Positions 23,209-32,564 of a DNA stretch of 64,000 nt are shown piece by piece. Origin of the DNA: JBCCMF01 sp038747545 (lineage in GTDB: Bacteria; Bacteroidota; Rhodothermia; Rhodothermales; JBCCMF01); NCBI GenBank assembly GCA_038747545.1, contig JBCDJT010000003.1, positions 25,735 to 89,734 on the forward strand, given 5' to 3'. The stretch's first letter is position 1, and each line of letters opens with the position of its first letter. A program made the position numbers and the translations under genes. The notes below the pieces were generated by a model. The model had not been told where the DNA came from. It saw nothing but the letters and a program-made list of their open reading frames with translations, and did not search any database.

Positions 23209-25488
23209 ATGGCGGCCTCTACTCCCGAGTCAGCTCGCGCCTTCACCGTAGATCGCGACCTCGACCTCTGCGCGCAAGAGCCCATCCACGTCCCGCAGGC
23301 CATCCAGCCCCACGGCGTCCTGCTCGCGTATGACCCCCAGCAGGGGCACATCAGCCGGGCCAGTGCCAGCTGTGCTACCCATCTGGGCATGCATGCCGAT
23401 CAACTCCTCGGCCAGCCCCTCGCGGCCCTGAGCCGCCTGCGGCTAACAGACTGGATCGAGCAGGTGAGCGCCGAGCCGTTCGAGGGGGGGGCGGTGAAGC
23501 ACCGCGCCCTCCATCTGGACGACCAGCTGTTCGACGTGATGGTACACTGGAGCGGGGAGGAGGTCGTGGTCGAGTTCGAGCCGATTGACGAGCCCGACGA
23601 CTGGGCGCACCAGCCGCAGCTGGAGCAGATCCTGACGCGCTTAGAGGCCTGCGACACCATCCAGGCCCTGTGCGAGCAGGTGGCGCGCGAGATCCAAGCG
23701 CTCACCGGGTTTGCGCGGGCAAAGGTGTATCAGTTCGATGCCGACTGGCACGGGCAGGTGGTAGCGGAGCAGCGGCGCGAGGACATGCCGTCGTATCTGG
23801 GCCTACACTTCCCGGCCTCCGATATCCCCGAACAGGCGCGGCGCCTCTACACCGTCAACCGCGTGCGTTGCATCGGCGATGCCGCGTATCAGGCTGTGCC
23901 TGTGCAGGAGGTAGATGGCCGTGCAGCATTGGACATGAGCCACAGCGCGTTGCGCAGCGTGTCGCCGGTGCATCTCGAATACCTGCAAAACATGGGCGTA
24001 GCCGCGTCGATGTCGGTGTCGGTGCTGCAGGACGGTAAGCTCTGGGGGCTCGTGGCGTGTCACCATCCCGAGGCGCGGCACGTGCCGTATGAGACGCGCC
24101 AGCTGTGTGCGCTCGTCGGGCAGGTGATGGGCTTGCTGCTCCACAACCGCCTGCGGCAGCGCGACCTGGCGTACCGCGGACGCATCAAAGAGCGGCAGTC
24201 GCTGCTGCTGGAGCAGATGATCCGGTCCGAGACGTTTGTGTACGGCCTCGTCGAGGGCCAGACCACCATGCTCGACCTCTTCGAGGCGTCGGGCGGGTTC
24301 ATCTACTACGACCAGTCGCTCCACCTCGTGGGCGAGACGCCTACGGAGCCGCAGGTGAAGGCGCTCTTGGCGTGGCTAGAGCAGCGCATGACGAACACCG
24401 TCTTCACCACGGACGCGCTGAGCGTGGAATACCCGGAGGGCGACATTCCACCCGGCACCGTGAGCGGACTGCTCGCCGTCTCCCTCTCGAAGCTGCAGTC
24501 CGCCTACGTAGGCTGGTTCAGGCCCGAGGTGTTGCGCACCGTGCAGTGGGCCGGCATGCCGCAGAAAGCCGTAGAGGCCAGCGGCGATGGGCGCATGCGC
24601 CTGCATCCGCGCAAGTCGTTCGCACGCTGGAAAGAGATCTTGCGCGGACGCTCCACGCCATGGCAGCCCAGCGAAGCCGATGCCGCGAAGGCGTTGCGCG
24701 CCTCCATCATCGACGTCGTGTTCGTCAAGACTGAACAGCTGCGCCGCCTGAACCATCGGCTGGAGCGCACCAACGACCAGCTGGAGCGCCGCAACCGCGA
24801 CCTGCAGGACTTCGCGTTCATCGCCTCGCACGACCTCCAGGAGCCGTTGCGCAAGGTGCGCGCCTTCTCCGACTTGCTCGACGTCAACTACCGCGACGCC
24901 ATGGACGGCGAGGGGGCGTTCTTCCTGGGCCGCATCCTCGACGGCGCCACGCGGATGTCTGACCTGATCTCGGACCTCCTTTCGTACTCGCACATCGCCA
25001 CGAAGGCACGCCCGTTTGCCTCGGCTGATCTAGCCGTACTGGCTGCAGAGGCGCTGGGCGAGCACGAGTTCACCGTCCAGCAGACCGGCGCCACGGTCGA
25101 CATCAAGACGCTGCCCGCTGCCGAAGTCGACGCGAAGCAGATCCAGCGCGTGCTGCGCAACTTGCTGGAGAACGCGCTCAAGTTCACGCGCGAGGGCGTG
25201 ACGCCGCACATCGTCATCGACGGGCACGAGGAAACGGTTGGCGATGAGGTGTGGGTGAGCGTGACGGTGCGGGACAACGGCATCGGGTTTGCACCGCGGT
25301 TCGCCGAGCGCATCTTCAAGCCGTTCGAGCGCCTGCATGCCCGCAGCGCCTACATCGGGACGGGGATGGGCCTCGCCATCTGCCGACGCATCGTGGAGCG
25401 CCACAGCGGCACGCTCACGGTGACTTCCGAGGAGGGACAAGGCGCCGCCTTTACCATACGCCTCCCCAAGATCCACCCGGCCGAGTAG
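23209..25488 (+). CDS. bphP: Bacteriophytochrome histidine kinase
   Basis: A 759-residue red/far-red light sensor. The chromophore Cys is Cys21 in the conserved DLDLCAQEPIHVPQAIQPHG, so biliverdin is the expected chromophore. PAS (about 20-125), GAF (about 140-300, with the signature FPASDIPEQARRLY) and PHY (about 315-500) domains lead to a histidine kinase with phosphoacceptor His541 (SHDLQEPLRK), N box NLLENALKF and G boxes DNGIGFAP and GTGMGLAIC. No receiver domain or response regulator is adjacent, and no heme oxygenase gene is in the window. The start at 23209 places the Cys at its usual distance from the N-terminus. Confidence 0.93.
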   Translation: MAASTPESARAFTVDRDLDLCAQEPIHVPQAIQPHGVLLAYDPQQGHISRASASCATHLGMHADQLLGQPLAALSRLRLTDWIEQVSAEPFEGGAVKHRALHLDDQLFDVMVHWSGEEVVVEFEPIDEPDDWAHQPQLEQILTRLEACDTIQALCEQVAREIQALTGFARAKVYQFDADWHGQVVAEQRREDMPSYLGLHFPASDIPEQARRLYTVNRVRCIGDAAYQAVPVQEVDGRAALDMSHSALRSVSPVHLEYLQNMGVAASMSVSVLQDGKLWGLVACHHPEARHVPYETRQLCALVGQVMGLLLHNRLRQRDLAYRGRIKERQSLLLEQMIRSETFVYGLVEGQTTMLDLFEASGGFIYYDQSLHLVGETPTEPQVKALLAWLEQRMTNTVFTTDALSVEYPEGDIPPGTVSGLLAVSLSKLQSAYVGWFRPEVLRTVQWAGMPQKAVEASGDGRMRLHPRKSFARWKEILRGRSTPWQPSEADAAKALRASIIDVVFVKTEQLRRLNHRLERTNDQLERRNRDLQDFAFIASHDLQEPLRKVRAFSDLLDVNYRDAMDGEGAFFLGRILDGATRMSDLISDLLSYSHIATKARPFASADLAVLAAEALGEHEFTVQQTGATVDIKTLPAAEVDAKQIQRVLRNLLENALKFTREGVTPHIVIDGHEETVGDEVWVSVTVRDNGIGFAPRFAERIFKPFERLHARSAYIGTGMGLAICRRIVERHSGTLTVTSEEGQGAAFTIRLPKIHPAE

Positions 25489-25502
25489 GTGCATAGCGGG
25501 GG

Positions 25503-26363
25503 TTACACTTGGTTGAACGCTTCGGCCAGTTCGTGTACCACCTGCGTGTAGAAGCCGTTGGTGTCGAAGGTGGTCTTGAAGCCGAGCGGCGTGGCCACCT
25601 GCATGACGTGGTCAGCGCCGAGGTCGCCGCGGTAGGTCCCCCACATCGCGCTGGCGCGGCTGACGAAGCCGTCGTTGATGCCCTCGCGCTGGTAGAGCAT
25701 GCCGTTGAAGGGCATCAGGTAGGGGCTGATGGAGGCGGTGGTGCCCTTGCCCGTGCAGCCCGCGTACGAGAAGTATGCTACATCGGGATGGTCCGGGACG
25801 CTGGGGTTGAACTCCGCGTTGAGGTATTCCGGGGTGAGTTCAGAGACGGCGCGTATGAAGTCGGCGTCGGTCTCGTCGAAGGTGGTGGCGCCGAGCCAGT
25901 TGGCGAGGTCGTTGGTCCAGGTGCGGAGCCGTTCGGGCTGCTGCAGGACGAAGCACGCCAGTTCGGTGCCGCGGTGGGGCGTGGAGACCGTCGTCAACGA
26001 GGCCACCTGGGCGTGCATCTCTAGGTTCGTGATGAGGTAGCGCGCATCGAGGCCACCCATGGAGTGGGCAATCAGGTGGACGTGCTTGGCGCGCGTCTGG
26101 TCGAGCACCATCTCGATGCGGTCTTTCCAGAGGGCCGCGCGGATGGGCACAGTCTGGTAGGGTGCCACGTTGGGCGCGAACGCCGCCACGCCGTGCGCCC
26201 GCAGGTGCAGTGCGGCCTCGTTGAGCATGCCGCCGCGGCGAAAGCTCGACATCAGCCCGAAGCCGTGCATGAGCACCACGGGCGCGTCGATGTACAAGAA
26301 GTCGGGCTGGGGGAAGGGGTTAAGCGTGGCAAAACGCTTCACCACCGATTCGGCGAGGGGCAT
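25503..26363 (-). CDS. Alpha/beta-hydrolase, triacylglycerol lipase-like
   Basis: A 286-residue alpha/beta-hydrolase without a clear signal peptide. The oxyanion region is PVVLMHGFG, the nucleophile elbow is AHSMGGLDARYL (Ser in HSMGG), the Asp is likely in the region around GINDGFVSRASA, and the His in ADHVMQVATPLG. The order and spacing match bacterial lipases of the family I type (PHAs and triglycerides are possible substrates). The ATG at 26361-26363 was chosen. The gene is convergent with bphP, 14 bases apart. Confidence 0.8.
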   Translation of the reverse strand: MPLAESVVKRFATLNPFPQPDFLYIDAPVVLMHGFGLMSSFRRGGMLNEAALHLRAHGVAAFAPNVAPYQTVPIRAALWKDRIEMVLDQTRAKHVHLIAHSMGGLDARYLITNLEMHAQVASLTTVSTPHRGTELACFVLQQPERLRTWTNDLANWLGATTFDETDADFIRAVSELTPEYLNAEFNPSVPDHPDVAYFSYAGCTGKGTTASISPYLMPFNGMLYQREGINDGFVSRASAMWGTYRGDLGADHVMQVATPLGFKTTFDTNGFYTQVVHELAEAFNQV

Positions 26364-26429
26364 GGCTGTGCGCCGTGTTGAAGGTTGGACACCGGGCATA
26401 CGCCGCCCGTTCAGAGAAGACCCCGGCGG

Positions 26430-27365
26430 CTAGGCCGTTTCTTCGGCCAGCTGCGCGGCGTACCACGCCACGGTGGCCTGGAGCCCATCGCGGAGCGTGG
26501 TGCGGGGCTGCCAGCCCAGGCGTTGCTGCGCGTGTGCGTAGCTGAGGACGCTGCGGTACTGCTCGCCACGCCGTGCGGGTGCGTAGCGTGGCGGAATGGA
26601 GCCGGGGCTTACATCCGCCAGCACCGTGTGCAACTGGTTGACGCTGGTCTCGACGCCCGTTCCGATGTTGAAAACGCCTGAGTCGGGATAGGCCAAGGCC
26701 AAGCGGTTGGCGTCCACGACATCGCCCACGTACACGTAGTCGCGCGTCTGCGTGCCGTCGCCGTAGATGGTCGCGGGGATGCCGGTGAGGGCGTGGTGCG
26801 CAAACGTAGCGATAACCCCAGCGGCGCCCTGTGCGTTTTGGCGCGGGCCGTACACGTTGGCGTAGCGGAGGGCTACGTACGCGATGCCGTGCGTGCGCCG
26901 GTAGAAGTCGAGGTACTGCTCCGCCGTGTGCTTGGCAATGCCGTAGGGCGAGAGCGGACGGATGGGGTGGGCCTCATCCTGCGGCGTGTACTCCGGCTCA
27001 CCGTAGAGTGCGCCGCCCGTCGAGGCGAAAAGCACCTTGGTCAGGCCCTGCGCGCGCCCCGCCTCCATCATGTGCAGGAAGCCCTGGATGTTGACGTCGG
27101 CATCGGCGGCAGGGGCTTCGGCAGAGCGCCGGACGTCGATCTGTGCGGCGTGGTGGACGAGGACGCTGTAGCGCTCGCGCTGCCAGAGGGCGCGTACCTC
27201 GGCATCCCGCAGGTCCAGCTGGTGGAAGACGGCCGCGGCAGGGACATGGCTGCGCTGGCCGTGCGAGAGGTCGTCGAGCACATGCACCGTGTGACCGTCC
27301 GCCAGCAGGGCGCGGGCCACATGCGAGCCGATGAACCCGGCGCCTCCGGTGACGAGAATCTTCAC
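26430..27365 (-). CDS. NAD-dependent sugar epimerase/dehydratase
   Basis: A 311-residue SDR-family enzyme of the UDP-glucose 4-epimerase type. The dinucleotide motif is GGAGFIGS (7-14), and the active site has Ser115-Thr116 (FASTGG), Tyr141 and Lys145 (YGIAK). DGTQTRDYVYVGDV is the usual GalE-like C-terminal signature. It makes or converts UDP-sugars for surface polysaccharide, though epimerase and dehydratase roles cannot be separated by eye. The GTG at 27363-27365 gives the normal KILVTGGAG beginning. The ATG twelve codons upstream would add an atypical extension. Confidence 0.85.
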   Translation of the reverse strand: MKILVTGGAGFIGSHVARALLADGHTVHVLDDLSHGQRSHVPAAAVFHQLDLRDAEVRALWQRERYSVLVHHAAQIDVRRSAEAPAADADVNIQGFLHMMEAGRAQGLTKVLFASTGGALYGEPEYTPQDEAHPIRPLSPYGIAKHTAEQYLDFYRRTHGIAYVALRYANVYGPRQNAQGAAGVIATFAHHALTGIPATIYGDGTQTRDYVYVGDVVDANRLALAYPDSGVFNIGTGVETSVNQLHTVLADVSPGSIPPRYAPARRGEQYRSVLSYAHAQQRLGWQPRTTLRDGLQATVAWYAAQLAEETA

Positions 27366-27437
27366 AGCGATGGGGATGTCCGCGAGAATGGCGGCGTACA
27401 CGGAGCCTCGTAACGAAGGTTTCCCGACACGAAGACG

Positions 27438-28199
27438 CTAGAGGGCGGGTTGTGCCACGCGCCGCCGTTGCACAGCGAGGGCGAGTACAGCCAACAGCAC
27501 CGCCCCGCCCGCCGCCGCCTCGGCAGGGACGGGCCAGAACATCGGCTCGTATTTCACCGCGAGGCCAACGAAGGCCCAGGCGAGCACCACGTTGAACAGG
27601 GCGTCGGCGTGACGGAACAGCATGAACGCGCCCACGAGCAGCGCCACGCCGCAGAGCAGCCCGGCCCACACGGTTGGCGTCAGCGGGCTGCCATCCCATC
27701 CGAGGTAGTCGAGCACCGCCGAGATGTTGGCCAGCGTAGCCACCGTCACCCAGCCCAGGTAGACGCTGAAGACCATGCTCACCGTCCACCGGTAGACGCC
27801 CTGGGCTAGGCGTGGGCGCTCGCGGAGGCGGGCGTAGATCACCAGCAGGCTGCCCAGTAGCATCAGCATGGCCAGCACCGACCACGTGAACAGCTCGTAG
27901 TGCCACAGGGTTAGCCAGCTCACGTTGGCGAGGCAACTCACCAGAAACGGCGCACGGATGGCGTCGATACCCGCGTCGTCGCGGTGGCGCGGCAGCACTT
28001 GCACGATGGCAAAGGCGATCAGGCCGAGGTAGATGGCACCCCAGATGGCGAAGACGTAGGGGGCGGGCGTGAAGTAGGTGTCGAAGCGGCTGGCGAGCTC
28101 GCCGATGGTGTTGCCCCCCAGCGGCAGCGCATTCGAAAGGCCGTTGAACGCGATGATGCCGATCACAGCCACGACGACGAGTAGAGCACGAACCAACAT
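27438..28199 (-). CDS. TspO/MBR-like multi-pass membrane protein
   Basis: A 253-residue integral membrane protein with seven to eight hydrophobic segments. The segment FTPAPYVFAIWGAIYLGL resembles the 'tryptophan-rich sensory protein' pattern (WxPPxYxFxIWxxIY) found in TspO-like proteins of Bacteroidota, but this protein is longer than classical five-helix TspO. Characterised TspO proteins bind porphyrins and regulate stress responses, and here the role is unknown. The start was set at the ATG at 28197-28199. The next gene on the strand ends ten bases upstream of it, so the two may be co-transcribed. Confidence 0.6.
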   Translation of the reverse strand: MLVRALLVVVAVIGIIAFNGLSNALPLGGNTIGELASRFDTYFTPAPYVFAIWGAIYLGLIAFAIVQVLPRHRDDAGIDAIRAPFLVSCLANVSWLTLWHYELFTWSVLAMLMLLGSLLVIYARLRERPRLAQGVYRWTVSMVFSVYLGWVTVATLANISAVLDYLGWDGSPLTPTVWAGLLCGVALLVGAFMLFRHADALFNVVLAWAFVGLAVKYEPMFWPVPAEAAAGGAVLLAVLALAVQRRRVAQPAL

Positions 28200-28207
28200 G
28201 GGCGTCG

Positions 28208-29563
28208 TCAATCTAACAGCACGAGGCTCCGCGTGTGCGTGGCGCCGTCGGCGGTCGTGAGGCGGTAGAGGTACAGCCCGCTCGGCAAGCGTTGGCCAGC
28301 ACCATCGGTGCCGGACCATTCCACCCGGTGCGTACCCGGCGCATGTACCTCGTCAGCGAGCGTGTGGACGGCCCGGCCAAGCAGGTCATACACCGTCAGC
28401 CTGACGTGTGCGGTGGTGGCTAGGCTGTACTCCACGGTGGTCGCCGTGCGGAACGGGTTGGGGTAGTTGGCCGCAAGTTGGGCAGCGGCAGGTAAGTCAG
28501 CGGCTTCTTCGTTGGCGGTGCGCAGGACATCCCCTGTGATGGCGTCCACAAACACATGCTGCGTCTCCACGCGCCCGGTCAAATCCATGGTGATCACAGC
28601 GAATACCCAGCCCAGCTGCGCCGCGTCGTCGCTAAAGCCGTAACCAAGCCGACCCTGGATGAGCGGTCCTACAGACAGGTCCGTGCGGAGCTCGAGCTGG
28701 GGAAGGACGATGTTCAGCGCCTCGCCGGCGTCGAGGTGTGAGGCAGGCAGTGGCGTGACTGAGGCAGGCACCGCGACCGCGACTTCGCCCAGGACGAGCC
28801 CGGTGAGGCTGACGAAGAAGTCGCGCGCCTCGCCCAAGGCGGGCGAGTAGTACGTGTGCTGCCAGAACAGAGAGGCGCCCTCCGCCGAGAGGTCGGGCAG
28901 GACGCTGGCCATACCCACCCGCTCCGCATCGGCCGCGAACGCTGCCACCGCGCTCTCCAGCGTGGGCGGATTGTCGCCGCCGACGGCATCGAGAGAGAAG
29001 ACGATGCCCAGGAGCGATTCGACGATGAAGATCTCGGTCTCCGAGGATGCCGCCGACGTGTAGGCGACGAGCCAATACGGGCCGAGCTGGCTGATGCCCG
29101 GGAAGTCAATCAGGGTTTCGGCAGGGAAGTCCAGGAGCACCGCTGAGATGGAGGCATCGGGGTTGGCCGCGCGGAAGGCCGCGCCGCCCTGCTCCTCCAC
29201 GCGCTCGATGGCGTCGTCGCTGTCACGCCAGCCCGTGCCAAGCGGGTCTGGACTGGCCAGCCCCACCAAGGCCGCAGGGTCGATGCCGACGGCGGTGAGG
29301 TCGAGGGGGGCGATGGCTACGACATCATCCGTGGTGAAGACGCCAGAGAGCGCGCTGTCATCGGTCTGGTACAGGTACAACCAGTTGGGCGCCGTGCCGT
29401 CGGGGTTGGCCGAGGTGGCCACGACGGCCAGCAGATCGACACGCGATTGCCCTTGGGCCGCCACGGCCGTGGCGGCGGCGACGTTGGCCTCAGCCGCGGT
29501 CTGGGCCAGACTGGCCAGCGGAAGCAGCGCGAGACCGAAGAGGCACGCTAGGAAACGCAGCAT
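28208..29563 (-). CDS. Secreted protein with C-terminal sorting domain
   Basis: A 451-residue protein with a signal peptide (FLACLFGLALLPLASLAQ). The central part is unrecognised and rich in small and acidic residues. The last about 85 residues, beginning AANYPNPFRTATTVEYSL and ending with RSLVLLD, form the beta-sandwich sorting domain used by the type IX (Por) secretion system or its Rhodothermota counterpart. It is therefore likely delivered to the cell surface or outside. No enzymatic motif was seen. One can infer a carbohydrate-binding, adhesin or metal-binding role, but nothing decides between them. Confidence 0.7.
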   Translation of the reverse strand: MLRFLACLFGLALLPLASLAQTAAEANVAAATAVAAQGQSRVDLLAVVATSANPDGTAPNWLYLYQTDDSALSGVFTTDDVVAIAPLDLTAVGIDPAALVGLASPDPLGTGWRDSDDAIERVEEQGGAAFRAANPDASISAVLLDFPAETLIDFPGISQLGPYWLVAYTSAASSETEIFIVESLLGIVFSLDAVGGDNPPTLESAVAAFAADAERVGMASVLPDLSAEGASLFWQHTYYSPALGEARDFFVSLTGLVLGEVAVAVPASVTPLPASHLDAGEALNIVLPQLELRTDLSVGPLIQGRLGYGFSDDAAQLGWVFAVITMDLTGRVETQHVFVDAITGDVLRTANEEAADLPAAAQLAANYPNPFRTATTVEYSLATTAHVRLTVYDLLGRAVHTLADEVHAPGTHRVEWSGTDGAGQRLPSGLYLYRLTTADGATHTRSLVLLD

Positions 29564-29677
29564 GAGCGGGAGAAAGGAATACGGTGAGTATGGTAACGCA
29601 TCTACACGAGCGTCGCGTATGCACCACTACGGCGAGACACAGCGAAGGTAGGGATCGGCAGGATTCAAAAAACCAAG

Positions 29678-30601
29678 TTAGGCCGACTTTTCTGCAGGTG
29701 TTTTCGGGTCGGCGAAGGAGAAGATGCCGAACAGCGTGGCGTTGAGCATCTTGTCGAGGACGCTGGTGGTCAGCAGTACGGCCGCGATGCCCGACTCTGG
29801 CACGTCCAGCAGGCCGGAAAGCTCCACGCCGAGCCCGAGGAAGATCAGGTCTTGGTTGGGCAGAAACGGAATCCGGCTCAGGATCAGCCCGACGGCGGCG
29901 TAGGTGAACCACACGCTCAACTCCACCTCGGGCAACGCCACGCGCCACATGGCGATCTGCACGATTTGGGCAAGCACGAGGCGGGTGCAGAAGATGCCGA
30001 GCAACACTAGCGACTGCCGCCGCGTCAGCGAGAACAGGTGGCGCCGGAACTGCCACGCGCCGACCCCCACAGCGATGACTACGACCGCACCGATCAGGAG
30101 GCCCGTGCGGTCCAGCCCGAGCATCGACAGGCTGAGGCGGCCTTGCGTCAGGAAGAGCGCTAGCAGCACCAGCGCCACAAACGTGGAGGCCACGACGGAG
30201 AGCACGTTGACGTCGCGCACGATGCGGGCGATGGCGCGCTTGCCCTGGGCCACGCGGTCCTGCAGCGCCATGAACAGGTAGACCTCGCCGCTGTAGCCCA
30301 TCACGTCCTTGTTGTAGACGCGCTTCTTGATGAACATGGGCAGCCAGCGCAGCTTGGGCTTGGGCCACAGGTAGCCGTAGATGAACACCTCGCCGATGGG
30401 GATGGAGAGGTAGAGCAGCACAAACAGCCCGTAGAACAGCGGTGCCGTGGGGCGGTTGGCCCACACCTCGCCCCAGCCGATGTCAGACAGGCGGTAGACG
30501 AGGTACGCCAGGATGCCGATGAGCACGGCGCCCTGCACGACCTTGCGCAGCACCGCGTAGCGGGCGGCTTTCGCCTCGGGGGGCGCAGGCGACTCGCTCA
30601 A
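29678..30601 (-). CDS. Flippase-like (UPF0104/LPG synthase TM-type) membrane protein
   Basis: A 307-residue multi-pass membrane protein with about eight hydrophobic segments. The layout resembles the AglD/MprF N-terminal transmembrane family: helix pairs, a PNQD segment in a late loop, and a final hydrophobic pair. Such proteins move or modify lipids. It starts at TTG, overlapping the DUF3047 stop by four bases (30598-30601), so it is translationally coupled to that gene. The assignment is by build only and is moderately uncertain. Confidence 0.6.
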   Translation of the reverse strand: MSESPAPPEAKAARYAVLRKVVQGAVLIGILAYLVYRLSDIGWGEVWANRPTAPLFYGLFVLLYLSIPIGEVFIYGYLWPKPKLRWLPMFIKKRVYNKDVMGYSGEVYLFMALQDRVAQGKRAIARIVRDVNVLSVVASTFVALVLLALFLTQGRLSLSMLGLDRTGLLIGAVVVIAVGVGAWQFRRHLFSLTRRQSLVLLGIFCTRLVLAQIVQIAMWRVALPEVELSVWFTYAAVGLILSRIPFLPNQDLIFLGLGVELSGLLDVPESGIAAVLLTTSVLDKMLNATLFGIFSFADPKTPAEKSA

Positions 30602-31320
30602 CGGCCAGGGGCGAGCTGTGAGGCGACCCGCAGGTTGTCGAAGTCGGCTTCGCCGATGCTCTTGGTGTCGTCAGAGTCGCTCCAGAGCGTGATGAGCACG
30701 GGACGGGGGGCGCTCTTCTTGCCGAAGATGCGGCGGTAGTCGGCTTCCACGTCGCGTGCCTCGTGCAGCCACTCGCCCGTGCCCTGCTCCGCGCCGCTGG
30801 CCACCACCAGCACGCGCACATTGCCCGTCTTGACCACAGTACCCACCGGCAGGGTGGAGCTGTAGGCATACTTCAAGCTGTGCGGGCGTCCCATCCAGTC
30901 CTTACGGTCGAAGCTGACGTAGACGGCGGCGCCGGAGTCGTTCTTCTTGTCCTCGCGGGCACCCTCGGGCAGTTGCAGCGCACGCCACGACCACTTGAGC
31001 ACGGGCATCTGTTCCAGGTCCCACGCGAACTGCTCGGGCTGGTCGGTGCGGTACATGATGTGCTGCGGGGCGCTCTCGGTGAAGGCGCGCACGAACTGGT
31101 TGCCGTCCTCGCGGGCGAGGTAGAACTTGCGGTGGGGCAGCATGAACTCCGGGCCGAGCGGCTTCAGGTCGCGGTCGCGCAGGAACACCCAGCCCGACGG
31201 CAGCCCGCCTTCGGCGCCTTGCTCAAAGTCATCTAGCATGACCTCTTGCGCGGGCGGTGGCGCGTCTTGGGCAAACGAGACGAGGGTAAGCAGCGTGACA
31301 ATCAGCAGCGAGACGGTCAT
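30598..31320 (-). CDS. DUF3047 secreted protein
   Basis: A 240-residue protein with a signal peptide (LLIVTLLTLVSFAQ). The mature region contains the DUF3047 pattern: LDDFEQGAEGGLPSGWVF near the start, PVLKWSWRALQLPEGARE in the middle, and DDTKSIGEADFDNLRV near the end. DUF3047 is a carbohydrate-binding-like beta-sandwich family with no settled function, often encoded near outer-membrane or lipid genes. The ATG at 31318-31320 was chosen. It is coupled to the downstream flippase-like gene by a four-base overlap. Confidence 0.75.
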   Translation of the reverse strand: MTVSLLIVTLLTLVSFAQDAPPPAQEVMLDDFEQGAEGGLPSGWVFLRDRDLKPLGPEFMLPHRKFYLAREDGNQFVRAFTESAPQHIMYRTDQPEQFAWDLEQMPVLKWSWRALQLPEGAREDKKNDSGAAVYVSFDRKDWMGRPHSLKYAYSSTLPVGTVVKTGNVRVLVVASGAEQGTGEWLHEARDVEADYRRIFGKKSAPRPVLITLWSDSDDTKSIGEADFDNLRVASQLAPGR

Positions 31321-31427
31321 GGGATGCGGCGGCAGGTGAGTACGTGTCGCGGTGGGGTTGGATGGTGCGGCGGTGCGAAATGATCCCGTGGCCACGTGGT
31401 GGGGCACGCGATTTCCCCGGGGCTCCA

Positions 31428-32564
31428 CTAACGTAACCGCATCTGCCGCAAGAGCTGTTCCGCCGTATGGTCCCAAGTGCGACGTTCGAGGATTTGGCAG
31501 CGGGCCGTGGCGCCCATCGCGGTAGCCTGCTCCGGGTAGTCGAGCAGGGCGATGAGTGTGGCGGCAAGCGTATCAGGCTGGTCGGGGGGGACGAGATGGC
31601 CGGTTTCGCCGTCGTCGATGGCATCGGGGATGCCGCCGGCGGTGCTGCCGACGACCGGCTTGCCGCAGGCGCCGGCCTCCAGGTAGACGAGGCCGAAGCC
31701 CTCCACGTCGGGCGGTGCGCTGCGCGGGACCATCACAAACACCTCGCACAGGTTGTAGTAGCTGACCAAATCCGCATCCGGCACGCGTCCCAGAAAGCGG
31801 ACATGCGCGCTGAGCCCGGCGTCGTCTACCTGCTGTTGCAGCGTCGCCTCCGTCGGCCCCGTCCCGCCAATCAGGTACACCACGTCGGGGTGCTGGCGGA
31901 TGATGGCGGGCAAGGCCTCCAGCATCGTATCGACGCCCTTCCGCCCGACGAGGCGGCACATCGACAGGAGGATGCGACGCCCTTTGAGCCCCAGGCGGCT
32001 CCGCAGCGCCGACGCATCAGCGGGGGCAAAACGCTCGGGATCTACGCCGTTCGCCGCCACGCGCACGCGAGCAGGGGCCACGCCCAGGTCGTGCAGCAGC
32101 CCAGCGGTGTAGCGGCTGACGGGGAAGAGGCCGTCGGCAGTGCGCAAAACGCGACGGCGCACGGTGTCGTAGCCCCAGCGCAGCGGGGGCGTGGGGAGTG
32201 GCGACAGAAGCAACTCGCGGCCGTGCGCGGCTACGAACACGCGCTCGATGGTGCTGCGCTGCCGCGCCCACAGCCCGGCGATGGCCGTCGGCCACTGGAC
32301 GTGGAATACCTGATCGTACTTATGCTCCTCGGCTAGACGAACCAGTGGGGATGCGGCTTTTACCGACATCGTGTCGTAGCTGGCCTTGATGCGTACGACC
32401 TCGAAGGGCAAGGTGGCGTCAAAGACGGTATCGCCATCCACGGCGGGGGCGATCACGGCAAAAGCAGCGCAAGAGCTGGCAAAGCGATGGGCCAACTCGA
32501 TGGCGTAGGTCTGCGTGCCGCCCGTGTCAGGCGGGAAGTCTTGCGTGACGAGCAGCAGCCGCAT
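31428..32564 (-). CDS. GT4-family glycosyltransferase
   Basis: A 378-residue glycosyltransferase of the GT-B fold, family 4. The N-terminal domain begins RLLLVTQDFPPDTGGTQTY with the usual GG loop. The C-terminal donor domain contains VLGRGG-like segments, including MCRLVGRKGVDTMLEALP, IGGTGPTEATLQQQV and the catalytic EGFGLVYLEAGACGKPV with the EX7E pair. It probably adds a hexose to a lipid or polysaccharide. The ATG at 32562-32564 overlaps the LspA stop by one base, so the two genes are coupled. No signal peptide is present. Confidence 0.88.
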   Translation of the reverse strand: MRLLLVTQDFPPDTGGTQTYAIELAHRFASSCAAFAVIAPAVDGDTVFDATLPFEVVRIKASYDTMSVKAASPLVRLAEEHKYDQVFHVQWPTAIAGLWARQRSTIERVFVAAHGRELLLSPLPTPPLRWGYDTVRRRVLRTADGLFPVSRYTAGLLHDLGVAPARVRVAANGVDPERFAPADASALRSRLGLKGRRILLSMCRLVGRKGVDTMLEALPAIIRQHPDVVYLIGGTGPTEATLQQQVDDAGLSAHVRFLGRVPDADLVSYYNLCEVFVMVPRSAPPDVEGFGLVYLEAGACGKPVVGSTAGGIPDAIDDGETGHLVPPDQPDTLAATLIALLDYPEQATAMGATARCQILERRTWDHTAEQLLRQMRLR

